DNA of 36,582 nucleotides from Bacteroidales bacterium (GCA_021738505.1 JAIPBW010000031.1:1-36582), one strand, 5' to 3'. Shown: positions 1 to 7,794, counted from the first letter of the stretch. The notes: generated by a model from the letters alone, not told the origin. Translations and numbers: made by a program.

Positions 1-139
1 AACTCTGAGATGTTTTTTTTCTTTTTTGACCAAATACCCGACTCAAAGATTTTTACTTCTTAAACTTTGTCCCTGAAACTTTACTATCTTGCAAAGGCGG
101 TCGATGCGGTCTATGGTGCGCTCTCCATACCGGTCATTT
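1..139. repeat. Terminal direct repeat, left copy
   Basis: The first 139 bases are identical to bases 36444-36582. The copy covers the 3' end of the DnaC-like gene, which is therefore present partially at the right edge as well. This is the usual signature of a circular or circularly permuted genome closed by an assembler; a true short terminal repeat is possible but less likely, because it cuts through a gene. Confidence 0.95.
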
Positions 140-663
140 ATTTCGCTGCTAGACAGGTTTGTGGTTAAAAACAGCGGTTTCAGCTTCATTTCAGCATCAT
201 TAATTACAGTATTGAAAGCCTCGAATTTTTGGCCGTAATCGTTGGTTACAGGTTCAACTCCAAATTCATCTATGCCTACAAACTTGCGCTTTAAGAGCGT
301 TTTGTAATTTTCTGGCAGCATATCTGCTGTAACCGGGTGTAATATTTTATTTTTTAGCTTAAAAAGCACTGGCAGCACATTGAGTAGAATTGTGCTTTTA
401 CCGCGGCCTACATCACCGGTTAAACATAGCCCACGCCCCTGTGTGTCGAACATCCAGTCAACTATTTTGTCGTATTCTGGCAAATATTTAAAATCTTTAA
501 ATGTTTTGTCGGTTTGCTTAAACGCCTCTATAAAGAGGGCTTTGCAGGTTTCTTTGTTCCCATTGGCCCACCTCATGGACGTTGTTTTTCTTATGCTAAA
601 TGATTTTGAACCGTCCATTTCCTGAACTGTTTGTCGGATAATTTCATTAATCTTGCTTGTCAT
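43..663 (-). CDS. DnaC/IstB-like AAA+ ATPase (helicase loader)
   Basis: This is a predicted ATPase of the DnaC/IstB group that would load the host replicative helicase at the phage origin. The 206-residue protein has a Walker A motif GDVGRGKST (residues 83-91), a Walker B VGIDEFG (about 129-135), a sensor-like TTNLS segment and an arginine-rich YGERTIDRIDR box near the end, in the order expected for DnaC. It is somewhat shorter than E. coli DnaC, with a short N-terminal region before the ATPase core. It starts with ATG one base after the stop of the replication protein gene upstream (665-1420), so the two are probably co-translated as initiator and loader. The extreme 3' end lies in the contig overlap. 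Confidence 0.85.
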   Translation of the reverse strand: MTSKINEIIRQTVQEMDGSKSFSIRKTTSMRWANGNKETCKALFIEAFKQTDKTFKDFKYLPEYDKIVDWMFDTQGRGLCLTGDVGRGKSTILLNVLPVLFKLKNKILHPVTADMLPENYKTLLKRKFVGIDEFGVEPVTNDYGQKFEAFNTVINDAEMKLKPLFLTTNLSSSEINDRYGERTIDRIDRLCKIVKFQGQSLRSKNL

Positions 664-664
664 G

Positions 665-1420
665 TTACCACTGCCTTTCGTTGTTTGTGTTTGATTTGTG
701 AATTTGACCTTTCTTTAGATTGCTGGCTCCGGACTTTTTGCGTTTAAGGTTAAATACATCGTAATACATGGTGTCTTGTTTGTCCTTTTGGCGCAACTTT
801 TTCAATGATCTGAAGTTAATGGCCCAAAAGCTGTCATTTCTGGCCCATTTGATTACCTCACATATTTCTTTTTTGCCTTTGCCGTCAATTCTGATAAGCT
901 TGTCAATCGTATCTTTCCACTCGGCGACATGTTTGTCGCTTTTTGGCTTAAATTGTTCATCGAAATATTTAAGGCTGAACTCGTATATCTTAACCACATC
1001 AGGCGAAAACTCTTTTTTAGCGGCTGTTTTTTTGCTTTCCTTGCTTTTATTGCCGTTTTGAGTAGTTTTGCTTTCCTTTTCCTCCTGGTCATGGTTAATC
1101 TGGTAGTCTTCGTAATTTATAACAGTTATAATTAGTGTCTTACTGTCTGCCACACGCTCAATTTGGCCTTCTTTTTCAATCAAATCTAAAAATTTACGCA
1201 CCTTAGTTCGCGACCAGCGCCAGCGCCTAGAAAGTTTCAACTCTGAAAAACCCACCTGGCCTTTTTTTACTTTCACTCTCTCACCTTTGACAACAATGTA
1301 GCTGTCAAAGCGATTTGCAATAAGTAAAAGGTCCACCCAAGCCTGTGCACGGGTGAATGGCTCGCTTAACCATAATGGATTTTCCAGAATTTTTCTGTGT
1401 AACTTAATCCATCCGGCCAT
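665..1420 (-). CDS. DnaD-like / phage replisome organiser protein
   Basis: The N-terminal 100 residues look like the winged-helix replisome-organiser domain common in phage initiators: a W-x-K-L-H-R start, then an aromatic helix (TRAQAWVDLLLIANRFD) and a basic HTH (LSRRWRWSRTKVRKFLDLIEKEG). A polar lysine-rich linker (about residues 110-135) leads to a C-terminal helical domain (about 140-215) that could contact the loader or helicase, as in DnaD/DnaB-type proteins. The gene sits between a DnaA-domain-like gene upstream and the DnaC-like gene downstream. Replication initiation is inferred from domain layout and position; the exact family is not certain. Confidence 0.7.
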   Translation of the reverse strand: MAGWIKLHRKILENPLWLSEPFTRAQAWVDLLLIANRFDSYIVVKGERVKVKKGQVGFSELKLSRRWRWSRTKVRKFLDLIEKEGQIERVADSKTLIITVINYEDYQINHDQEEKESKTTQNGNKSKESKKTAAKKEFSPDVVKIYEFSLKYFDEQFKPKSDKHVAEWKDTIDKLIRIDGKGKKEICEVIKWARNDSFWAINFRSLKKLRQKDKQDTMYYDVFNLKRKKSGASNLKKGQIHKSNTNNERQW

Positions 1421-1423
1421 GTG

Positions 1424-1747
1424 CTATTTGAATAATTTGTTAAAATTGTTTGTTTCTTCATACTCCGCTATACGCTCTTTGTATTCATCGAGCTCTCTTT
1501 TTATTTGCTTTGAAACATTCGCCAAAGATTCTATGTTTCGTATGTTGTGGAGCACTCCTGCATGTGATTTTTCAAAGTAACCTGCAATTTCAATTAGCTT
1601 GTAGCCCTTGTCATGTGCAAGTAAGGCTATGAAGCCTCTGGTATCCACTATTTGTCGCTTGTTTGTTTTTGCAAAAATTCTGAACCAGTCTATTCCTCTA
1701 CGGTACGCGACCATCAGCATTATTTCTGTTATATTTATTTCTCTCAT
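1424..1747 (-). CDS. Small protein resembling DnaA domain IV
   Basis: This 107-residue protein has a central region resembling the DNA-binding domain IV of DnaA: a basic R-x-x-x-x-x-L-A-like helix (KRQIVDTRGFIALLAHD), then YKLIEIAGYF, then KSHAGVLHNIRNIE. The last segment corresponds to the DHTTVLHAIRKIE signature of DnaA, where the loop and recognition helix bind the DnaA box. No AAA+ domain is present, so it would be a stand-alone DNA-binding domain. The C-terminus is a charged helix. Position in the replication operon suggests it binds the phage origin or DnaA boxes; binding specificity cannot be read from the sequence. Confidence 0.7.
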   Translation of the reverse strand: MREINITEIMLMVAYRRGIDWFRIFAKTNKRQIVDTRGFIALLAHDKGYKLIEIAGYFEKSHAGVLHNIRNIESLANVSKQIKRELDEYKERIAEYEETNNFNKLFK

Positions 1748-1749
1748 AA

Positions 1750-2442
1750 CTATATTTTCTCTATGTTTATTTCATTAAATTGCCCGTCCTCAGCGATAGA
1801 AACAGGTTTCCCGGTTTCTTTGATTATTTTTTCTTTAAATTCGCTGATATTCGAGTTTTTGTCGCTAGTATGCAACAATACAATTCTCCGCAATCGGCTT
1901 ATATCCTGTTTTTTGAGAAATTCAATTAGCTTTTGAATACTCATATGATTCAAAGCTATTTTTTTCGCTACAAATGAGCTTACCAGACCCTCATCGACGT
2001 TTTTTTGCAGCCTGTACTCATCAAAATTCGCCTCTACCATAAGAATATCAATTTTATCGAATGTATAAGGCACATAACGGGTGTCCGTTATGAATACAAG
2101 GTTCCCGAATGAACAATGATTCACTACAAAGCCGTAGGTTTGCACATCATGTACTAACCTAAAGCTTTTGATTTTGAAATTCCCATACTTTGCAGATTTC
2201 AACTGGCTTTCATACGGTTTTACGCAAGGCACGCCGTAATGAATCCATTGTTTAGAATATTTGCTATGGTCGCCGTGTTCATGGCTTACAAGCAAAGCTT
2301 TAATTCTGCCAATATCCCAATTTAAGGCTTTTTTGACAAAATTAGGGTGCATTCCTGCCTCTAACATAAGGCATTCACGACCATTATCTAAAAGGTAGCA
2401 GTTCCCGTGGGAACTACTACCTATTACTTTAAGCTGCATCAT
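1750..2442 (-). CDS. MBL-fold metallo-hydrolase (YycJ/WalJ-like)
   Basis: This metallo-beta-lactamase fold protein is probably a nuclease. The metal-binding signature HEHGDH (H54, H56, D58, H59) follows the LLVS strand. Further candidate ligands are the histidine in RLVHD, the aspartate in FITDTRY and the histidine in ALNHMS, the order seen in MBL hydrolases. Phages of Gram-positive and Bacteroidota hosts often pair this family with RecT, and here its start overlaps the recT stop (TAATG). By analogy it could supply the exonuclease or end-processing step of the recombination pair; that role is inferred. Two adjacent ATGs are possible (2442 or 2439). Confidence 0.8.
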   Translation of the reverse strand: MMQLKVIGSSSHGNCYLLDNGRECLMLEAGMHPNFVKKALNWDIGRIKALLVSHEHGDHSKYSKQWIHYGVPCVKPYESQLKSAKYGNFKIKSFRLVHDVQTYGFVVNHCSFGNLVFITDTRYVPYTFDKIDILMVEANFDEYRLQKNVDEGLVSSFVAKKIALNHMSIQKLIEFLKKQDISRLRRIVLLHTSDKNSNISEFKEKIIKETGKPVSIAEDGQFNEINIEKI

Positions 2443-3449
2443 TAAAACGGCGCTTTTTGCTGATTACCGTTTTTATTGTTTTTGGCGGTATCCGGGGCTT
2501 TCTTATTTGTTTCTTTTGAGTCCTTGCTTTTTCCGCTGTCTGACTCGTTTCCCGGATTTTCCTCAGCTGCATCCTCCATTTCTTGTGCCATTTCATCGAC
2601 CTTTTCCTTAATTGGCCTGGTGGTGTTGTCATCACTAATTTTTCCGGTCTCTTCGTCCACCTCGTGCACATTTGTTTCAATCATGCCTTGTTCGCCTATG
2701 TTGTCTGCCGGAAAGTTCAGGCCGGGCTCTCCATCTTGTTTTCCGAGTATTACACTGTCTGAGCTCGAATTTATTAATGTTTTCAGTGCTCTGTTAATGA
2801 CGGTTCGTTTGGCCATTTCGCCCGGAAAATTCTTGTGGGCGTCACTATTGCCTTTCGTTGGCCCCATTTTCCATGACTTGTGGATTTGCTCCATGGTCAT
2901 GATTTCATGCTTTATTGTGTCGCTCTCTTGGAAGTTGACAACGGCATAAGCACCTATAATTTTGTCATCTGCAATGTTTTCAAATCTCTGTTCGTGGTTT
3001 ACAACAAATCTTTTCCCGGAAACAAATTCAATTTCAACGTCATCATCCTCGTATATGAGGTTTGCGTGAACATCTGAAACATTTGCATATCTTTTAGCCA
3101 AAGCCATACGGCCCGGATATTCTTCTTGACAGACCAATTTGTTGCCATAGGCTATGAACGCACATTGTTGTTTCATGGGATTGAGCCCTAGAACGATCAT
3201 TCGCATAAGCGAATTCGCAATCGAGCTTTTTGTGCATGTTTCAAGCACCGGGCTCTTGTTTTTGTCATATGTTTGCAAAAGAGTAAGATAGGCCGCCCGG
3301 AGTGCGTTTCCGGGACTGTAGTCTTGTGGCAGGTTCAACTGATTCAACTTTTCGAGTTCGGTAACCCTAGCTTGCACCTGCTCAATGATGTGGGGATTTT
3401 TTTCAGGCTGTTTGCCCGCTGTTTGTTGTTTGTCATTCTTTTGTGTCAT
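2442..3449 (-). CDS. recT: RecT family single-strand annealing protein
   Basis: The 335-residue protein has the RecT core: the N-terminal NALRAAYLTLLQ helix, the SIANSLMRMIVLGLNPMKQQCAFIAYG segment and the EYPGRMALAKR box, followed by the KNFPGEMAKRTVINRALK helix. RecT proteins anneal complementary single strands during phage recombination and replication. The last 90 residues are acidic, low-complexity and lysine-rich at the very end, probably a disordered tail like that of SSB-interacting proteins. It lies directly upstream of the MBL-fold hydrolase, with the SMC-like ATPase further upstream, forming a recombination block. Confidence 0.9.
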   Translation of the reverse strand: MTQKNDKQQTAGKQPEKNPHIIEQVQARVTELEKLNQLNLPQDYSPGNALRAAYLTLLQTYDKNKSPVLETCTKSSIANSLMRMIVLGLNPMKQQCAFIAYGNKLVCQEEYPGRMALAKRYANVSDVHANLIYEDDDVEIEFVSGKRFVVNHEQRFENIADDKIIGAYAVVNFQESDTIKHEIMTMEQIHKSWKMGPTKGNSDAHKNFPGEMAKRTVINRALKTLINSSSDSVILGKQDGEPGLNFPADNIGEQGMIETNVHEVDEETGKISDDNTTRPIKEKVDEMAQEMEDAAEENPGNESDSGKSKDSKETNKKAPDTAKNNKNGNQQKAPF

Positions 3450-3493
3450 AAAAATTTAAATTTGTTTGTTAATAAAATGATTTATTTGTCGAT

Positions 3494-3733
3494 TTATTTG
3501 TCCGCTATTTGCTGGATTTCATACATTCTCTCAATTCTGTAATTGAGTACGCCAAAATTTATGTAAGGCGGTTTGTGGATGTATACTTTACCTCCAACTT
3601 TTAACATTTTTTCCGGTACATACGAACCTTTCCAAAGGCCATTTTGAAAAGGGCCGGCTTCTATAATTTTGTCTTTTTCTATGATAAAATATAGAAAATC
3701 CTGACCTTTGTCTTCTAGCTCAATTTTTATCAT
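3494..3733 (-). CDS. Hypothetical small protein
   Basis: I do not recognise this 79-residue protein. It is mixed beta, with alternating hydrophobic and charged residues and no transmembrane segment, cysteine pair or HTH. The start is well supported: AAAAGGAG lies six bases before the ATG, one of the few true Shine-Dalgarno-like leaders here. It lies between recT and the SMC-like gene, so a role in recombination or replication is possible but unproven. Confidence 0.6.
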   Translation of the reverse strand: MIKIELEDKGQDFLYFIIEKDKIIEAGPFQNGLWKGSYVPEKMLKVGGKVYIHKPPYINFGVLNYRIERMYEIQQIADK

Positions 3734-3880
3734 ATTTCTCCTTTTAACGTTGTTTGTAAATTGATTGGTTTAAATTGCTTCATATTTTAATTCTAAGCTA
3801 AAAAAATCATTTCTGAATACTCATACCTAAATACAATTTTAAGGTCACAGAAATAAAATTTTCCGACTCCATGCAAAAAT
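3734..3880. other. Short AT-rich intergenic stretch
   Basis: About 147 bp separate the SMC-like gene from the small gene before recT. I find no hairpin with a U-run, no TAnnTTTG promoter and no ORF. It may be leader sequence for the small gene. Confidence 0.4.
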
Positions 3881-5833
3881 TTACTCGTTTAGCTTATTAA
3901 TATGGATATTGTGATCATCATACTTCTTGCTGGCAACGAGCAAAATGGTTTGAGTTTCTGTTTGAAACATGTCTGTGATGCTCTCAGCGTTGTCTACAAA
4001 TATCGGGCACTTAATTCCATAATGACTGCTAATAGTGTCTATTATGTCCAACGCAATGTTAGTCCTTGCGCCAGTATTGAGGCTTTTCCACGGCACTCCA
4101 TCAAATGTTATATCACAAGTCTCTTCAATTGAGCCGTTGTAGTGCTCTTTGAACATTTTAAATTTAGCAAACATAAACTTATCATTTACAGCCTTTTCAA
4201 TCAAATTCACTTTGTTGTGCGTGAATCGCTTAACTTCATCTTCTTGCTGCTCCAAATAAGCTATTAACGCAGAAACCTCTCTTTGTTCTTTTTTGAGGTT
4301 TTCAATCCGCCTTTGATGTGTTTTATGTGCTTCCAAGGTGGCCTTATGGTGCTCGTATTCTTCAATTTGAGCATCAATTTCTTTGATTTTACCTTGTTTT
4401 GCAGAATCGCTGTCGCCGCTATTTTCACGAGCTTCTTTTGCTTCTTCAATTTTAGCGTAGAGTTCGGATATTTCTTTGTCTATCTCGCTGGTATCGAGCT
4501 CGCCATGGTTTTTGATTTGCTCTTCAATTGATCGTAAGTCGCTTTCCGCGCTATATATACTCTCTTTGTGTTCATCAATAAGCTTTTGCTTTTGCCATAT
4601 ACGCAAATTTATTTCACTTATTCTTTGTTTGGCTTGCCGGGCAACATCGGTGATCATTTCTAGGTCACTATTCTTTTTGCTGTAGAAATTTTCTTTAACC
4701 TCTTCGATTTTGCTCTGTATGTCATTTTCGGGAAGCTTTTGCCCACATGTAGGGCAGGTGTCGCTAACATCAAGGTTGGGTTCTTTGTTGTTAATTTCAA
4801 GCCATACCTCCCGCTGTTCATCGACTTTTTTGGCTTTGTGGTTTTTTTCAACGGAAAGTTCGTCGATTTCGGAATTGAGTTGCTCAATCTTGCCACGGAT
4901 GGTATCTATGTTAGCATGTTCTTTGTCTTTTTTTGCTTTTAGATCAGATAACTTATCCTCATCCTCCGAGACAAGCTGTTTTTTCTCCCTTAGCTTTTGG
5001 TTATATTTGTCTGTAAGCTCCACTATTTGTCTATACTCTTCGTTATTATAAGAGTCTGGAGCAGTTAATTCGCTTCTTTGCTGTCTGAGTGCTTTAAGCT
5101 TATCGTAAATCTCTTTTTCCCCTTTAGATGGCTTTTCGGCCATCTCTAGCTCATCAATTCTTGCCGGAATCTCCTTTAGACGGTCATTGTTGAGCTTAAT
5201 TTTATCTCTGATTTGCTTTATCGCCCGGTCAAAGTCTGTCCCGGCGTTAAGTAAGCTTTTTACATATGTCATGTCTTCCGAAACGGCCTGTTCATCTGAG
5301 AACTCTATCATATTAAAAAGGATTTCTCTTTTATCCTTCCAATTTAAGCTAGCAAAGTAGTTTGTGTCAGACAAAAGCCGAAATATGTTCTCATCGAACA
5401 ATTTGCCGATTTCTTTTTTATATTCGCCTTGCCTGACCTCTACGTCATTAATTAAAAACTTTCCTGTGAAACCAGCGAATTCCGATAATTCCGAGCCTCT
5501 TTTTTTAACCCAATTGTCATGTAACTCCCGGGTAAAGGATATTTCGTTGCCGGAAACTACCATGTTAATTTTTACTTGTGTGACAATATCATTTAACGGC
5601 TTTCCGTACTCATCTAGGGTTCTGGCGTTGAAATCGCTTTGGCCTCTGCTATCTTTCCCGAATAGCGCCCAAAGAAACCCGTCCAAAACAGCAGTTTTGC
5701 CGGTTCCGTTTCGTCCGTAAATCACACTTTTTTTGTCTTCAAAATTCGCTGATAACGATCGGTGGTTTTTAAAGTTCTTTAATTTTATTTCTTTAATCTC
5801 CACTCGCTGGCTTGTTTGTTTCGATTTGTCCAT
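3881..5833 (-). CDS. SMC/Rad50-like AAA ATPase
   Basis: This 650-residue ABC-type ATPase has Rad50/SMC architecture and is probably involved in DNA repair or recombination with RecT. The N-terminal head has Walker A GRNGTGKT (residues 40-47) after the KNFKNHRSL lead-in. Two long coiled coils (about 210-350 and 375-545) flank a zinc-hook-like CPTC motif (C360, C363). The C-terminal head carries SLNTGAR (584-590) in place of the usual ABC signature and a Walker B IFVDNAES (611-618). The SxNTGxR plus VDNAES combination departs from canonical Rad50 and is typical of phage RecF/RecN-like ATPases as I know them. No Mre11-type nuclease is adjacent. Confidence 0.8.
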   Translation of the reverse strand: MDKSKQTSQRVEIKEIKLKNFKNHRSLSANFEDKKSVIYGRNGTGKTAVLDGFLWALFGKDSRGQSDFNARTLDEYGKPLNDIVTQVKINMVVSGNEISFTRELHDNWVKKRGSELSEFAGFTGKFLINDVEVRQGEYKKEIGKLFDENIFRLLSDTNYFASLNWKDKREILFNMIEFSDEQAVSEDMTYVKSLLNAGTDFDRAIKQIRDKIKLNNDRLKEIPARIDELEMAEKPSKGEKEIYDKLKALRQQRSELTAPDSYNNEEYRQIVELTDKYNQKLREKKQLVSEDEDKLSDLKAKKDKEHANIDTIRGKIEQLNSEIDELSVEKNHKAKKVDEQREVWLEINNKEPNLDVSDTCPTCGQKLPENDIQSKIEEVKENFYSKKNSDLEMITDVARQAKQRISEINLRIWQKQKLIDEHKESIYSAESDLRSIEEQIKNHGELDTSEIDKEISELYAKIEEAKEARENSGDSDSAKQGKIKEIDAQIEEYEHHKATLEAHKTHQRRIENLKKEQREVSALIAYLEQQEDEVKRFTHNKVNLIEKAVNDKFMFAKFKMFKEHYNGSIEETCDITFDGVPWKSLNTGARTNIALDIIDTISSHYGIKCPIFVDNAESITDMFQTETQTILLVASKKYDDHNIHINKLNE

Positions 5834-5845
5834 AATACGTATTGT

Positions 5846-6028
5846 TTACTTATGGTTAATGAATGATTTAAGTTTATTTTTCTGTGAATCGGTGAAATTG
5901 CACCTTCTGTGCTTCACTGCACTAATAAGGCCTTTCCAAAAGCCCAGTTCACGTTCCACCGGGTCAAATTTGATGTGCCTGTTCTGCAGTTCTCGCACAA
6001 TGTTTAAATTTTCTGTTTCTGTGTTCAT
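5846..6028 (-). CDS. Hypothetical small protein
   Basis: This unrecognised 60-residue, charged, mostly helical protein lies 12 bp upstream of the SMC-like gene. The ATG is preceded by AAGAACAAATAATT, a leader shared almost exactly with other genes here (starts at 10784 and 22186), which supports both the gene and the start. Confidence 0.55.
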   Translation of the reverse strand: MNTETENLNIVRELQNRHIKFDPVERELGFWKGLISAVKHRRCNFTDSQKNKLKSFINHK

Positions 6029-6062
6029 AATTATTTGTTCTTTAGGTTTTTTGCTTATTAAA

Positions 6063-6080
6063 CCGGGGCCGGAGCCCCGG
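6063..6080 (-). terminator. GC-rich hairpin, possible attenuator
   Basis: A perfect 7-bp stem CCGGGGC/GCCCCGG with a 4-base loop lies between two early genes. On the minus strand it is followed only by TTTAATAAG, a weak U-tract, so it may be a leaky terminator or an mRNA-stabilising structure rather than a full stop. Confidence 0.5.
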
Positions 6081-6103
6081 GAAATGGTGGTTATATTAAC
6101 CAG

Positions 6104-6439
6104 TTAGCCACAAGTGCTACTTTCGTCTTTTAATTCAAGTTTATTGCCAGTAAGCGCAAAAAATAGAAGTTGTAAATCTTCCACAGTGCTTACACTCCTA
6201 CACACATAATTACCTCGACAAAGTGTGTTTACTGCCATTTCTCCATTCTTTTGAAAGTTCCATGTTCCAATTGCATCAAACCATGTTCCGTCTCGGTTAA
6301 TTATCTCTCCATTTTCTTTATCTACATAGTCATTACTAACCTGCAACAACCATTGCTTTTTGTTTATATACATGTCGTTTTCTACGCACGTAAATCCTAA
6401 TCTTTTAAGGTCTTTTTCTGTTAAAATTTTTTGCTCCAT
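6104..6439 (-). CDS. Hypothetical protein
   Basis: I do not recognise this 111-residue protein. It begins with a LTEKDLKRLGF segment of the kind seen in small phage proteins, has several tryptophans in a central beta-rich part, and ends in a helix (VEDLQLLFFALTGNKLEL). It is the first phage gene downstream of the type IV-like cassette; its ATG lies 37 bp beyond the downstream copy of the 15-bp repeat. Before cassette insertion it would probably have followed the 10126-10359 gene. Confidence 0.6.
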   Translation of the reverse strand: MEQKILTEKDLKRLGFTCVENDMYINKKQWLLQVSNDYVDKENGEIINRDGTWFDAIGTWNFQKNGEMAVNTLCRGNYVCRSVSTVEDLQLLFFALTGNKLELKDESSTCG

Positions 6440-6475
6440 TTCATTTTCAAATTAAAATTATTACTATTTGACCGC

Positions 6476-6490
6476 ACCAGATGGCTAACA
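6476..6490. repeat. 15-bp direct repeat, downstream cassette boundary
   Basis: The sequence is identical to 10093-10107. It contains GGCTAAC on the plus strand, which is the GTTAGCC end box of the attC-like palindrome on the minus strand. Confidence 0.85.
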
Positions 6491-6578
6491 AGCGGTATAG
6501 TGCAGTTTGCCAGTTACGGTAGTGGTAAAGCAAAAGTGTCTGCAAAGCAAACCGACACCATACCGCCAGCCGTTAGCC
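6483..6578 (-). repeat. attC-like imperfect palindrome
   Basis: On the minus strand this 96-bp element starts with GGCTAAC and ends with the exact complement GTTAGCC, close to the integron R'' and R' boxes. Inside these lie second complementary boxes, GCGGTATGGTG and CACTATACCGC, with spacers of unequal length (5 and 2 bases), then further pairing (GGTTTGC/GCAGTTTGC region). Nested boxes with asymmetric spacers are the hallmark of folded attC recombination sites. It lies 3' of the last cassette gene, where attC sites sit. I did not compute a fold. Confidence 0.6.
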
Positions 6579-6618
6579 ACAAGTTGTTTTTCCTTGCCGA
6601 CCCGGCATTTGCCAACGC

Positions 6619-6657
6619 ACAAAGCAAAGAGTGCCGAAAAGGCACACATTGCTTTGT
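6619..6657 (-). other. Long imperfect hairpin just after csf3
   Basis: The 17-base arms (9 bp, a 3-base internal mismatch, then 5 bp) close a GAAAA/TTTTC loop. The hairpin starts 11 bases after the csf3 stop and is framed by two CCAACGC motifs (6612-6618 and 6661-6667). No U-tract follows on the minus strand, so a simple intrinsic terminator is unlikely. It could be a structured 3' UTR, a remnant cassette end or the source of a small RNA. Confidence 0.55.
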
Positions 6658-6667
6658 CTGCCAACGC

Positions 6668-7327
6668 TCACGGCATCTTACATACAGCTATGTGGCGTGG
6701 ATTCCAGTAACTCGGACGCATCCCGTATATAATACCTTTACCGTCCTGTTTTAATGGGACATTTCGCATTAGTTTATTTCCAATACCTCTGACGCTCCAA
6801 TCTTCTGGCCACTCTTTTATTTCCCATCGGAGAATTTCGCCCCAACCATCGCCTGTGTTTTTGCCTAAATTGGTGCAAAATTGTAGCAACTCAGCAATCT
6901 TATAAGGCCATCCAACACAATACCAGTCAATGTACTCGCAATGCCTGTAATATAGTTTTATGTGCGCGTTCTTAAATTTACCTCGCTGTATATCAATATT
7001 CTTATTTGCTTTAAAATGTTGGCTGTGTTTTAGCCAATCGCCAGACTTTACTTTAAAACTTGAATCTTCCACAACACATTCAGGAAACTGGGCAAATGAA
7101 CAGGCATAAAACCAAAGGTCGTTTTTAGGCCCCGATTTTTTAATTGGTAATGTAATGTTTGCCCCTTGCCTTACATTGCTTTCTCTGCTTTTAGTTATTA
7201 CTTCTTCGCCCATTTCACGCCTTACGAGGTGGTAGTACATTACACCATCTAAAGGTAAATAATGGTCGCTTATTACGCCTGTTTTTAAGTAGGCTCTAAT
7301 TCTTAGATTTTTAAATGGTTCGTTCAT
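6668..7327 (-). CDS. csf3: Csf3-like (Cas5-type) RAMP protein
   Basis: This protein resembles Csf3, the Cas5-type subunit of type IV CRISPR effectors, which caps the crRNA 5' end in that family. Visible features of the 219-residue protein are an early LPLDGVMYYHL segment (residues 24-34; Csf3 proteins have LDG here), a central beta-rich part, a C-terminal glycine loop in LGKNTGDGWGEILRWEI (154-170) matching the conserved LGK-x-G-x-G-x-V-x-x-W pattern, and a terminal RPSYWNP followed by cysteine and proline. Its ATG overlaps the stop of the methyltransferase-like gene (ATGA), so it is translationally coupled as the last cassette gene. No Cas6 follows. The assignment is by motif recall. Confidence 0.75.
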   Translation of the reverse strand: MNEPFKNLRIRAYLKTGVISDHYLPLDGVMYYHLVRREMGEEVITKSRESNVRQGANITLPIKKSGPKNDLWFYACSFAQFPECVVEDSSFKVKSGDWLKHSQHFKANKNIDIQRGKFKNAHIKLYYRHCEYIDWYCVGWPYKIAELLQFCTNLGKNTGDGWGEILRWEIKEWPEDWSVRGIGNKLMRNVPLKQDGKGIIYGMRPSYWNPRHIAVCKMP

Positions 7328-7794
7328 ATTTTCCTATATATAAATCCGTAAAATACATTTGATTGATTTGATTTTTCAATCCAAAAGCAAGTTGCATCTA
7401 ATGTTATTATTTCATCTACAACTTTACTCATAAACTTGCAAAAAGGGTTAGATTCAGTAAAAAAAATCAATTGAGTTTTCTTGTTTGCGTTCAAAATATC
7501 TTTTAAATTTTTCATTACCAATCCGTAGGAATCAAGGTCGATAATATCAGCTTTTGAAGCTAATTCAATGTGATTTCGATTATCATCGCATATTTTAATG
7601 CAATCGAAATCTAACTTATTCAACTTCCATTGTTCTTTTTCGATACATGTTAAATCAGACTTTAATTTACTCCACAAATTGCGACTTAAATGCCCTTCCC
7701 CTGCATACATATCTACTATCATTTTAGGTTTAGGCAAAAGTTTTAAACCTTTTTGCCTAACCGCTATTTTTTGATTTAAATCTGAATTGTCCAT
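7324..7794 (-). CDS. Class I methyltransferase-like protein inside the csf operon
   Basis: The 156-residue protein looks like a small Rossmann-fold SAM methyltransferase. Motif I is IVDMYAGEGHLS (residues 26-37), an acidic motif II follows (CIEKE, 50-54), and the motif IV region is ADIIDLDSYG (82-91), resembling the D-x-D-P-Y/F-G motif of Trm1-type tRNA methyltransferases but with serine in place of proline. No target-recognition domain is present. It is wedged between csf2 and csf3 with overlaps on both sides (TAATG and ATGA), so it is made with the effector. It may modify RNA or DNA bound by the complex, or be a non-catalytic subunit; neither is shown. It is not CysH-like: there is no SGGKDS P-loop. 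Confidence 0.65.
   Translation of the reverse strand: MDNSDLNQKIAVRQKGLKLLPKPKMIVDMYAGEGHLSRNLWSKLKSDLTCIEKEQWKLNKLDFDCIKICDDNRNHIELASKADIIDLDSYGLVMKNLKDILNANKKTQLIFFTESNPFCKFMSKVVDEIITLDATCFWIEKSNQSNVFYGFIYRKI

Noticed and set aside
6431..6754. Plus-strand frame across the cassette end
   Set aside because: It covers the attC-like palindrome and hairpins and the antisense of csf3; open by chance.
7324..7794. CysH-like protein as in type IV-B
   Set aside because: There is no SGGKDS-type P-loop; the glycine motif DMYAGEGH and following acidic strand fit a methyltransferase fold better.
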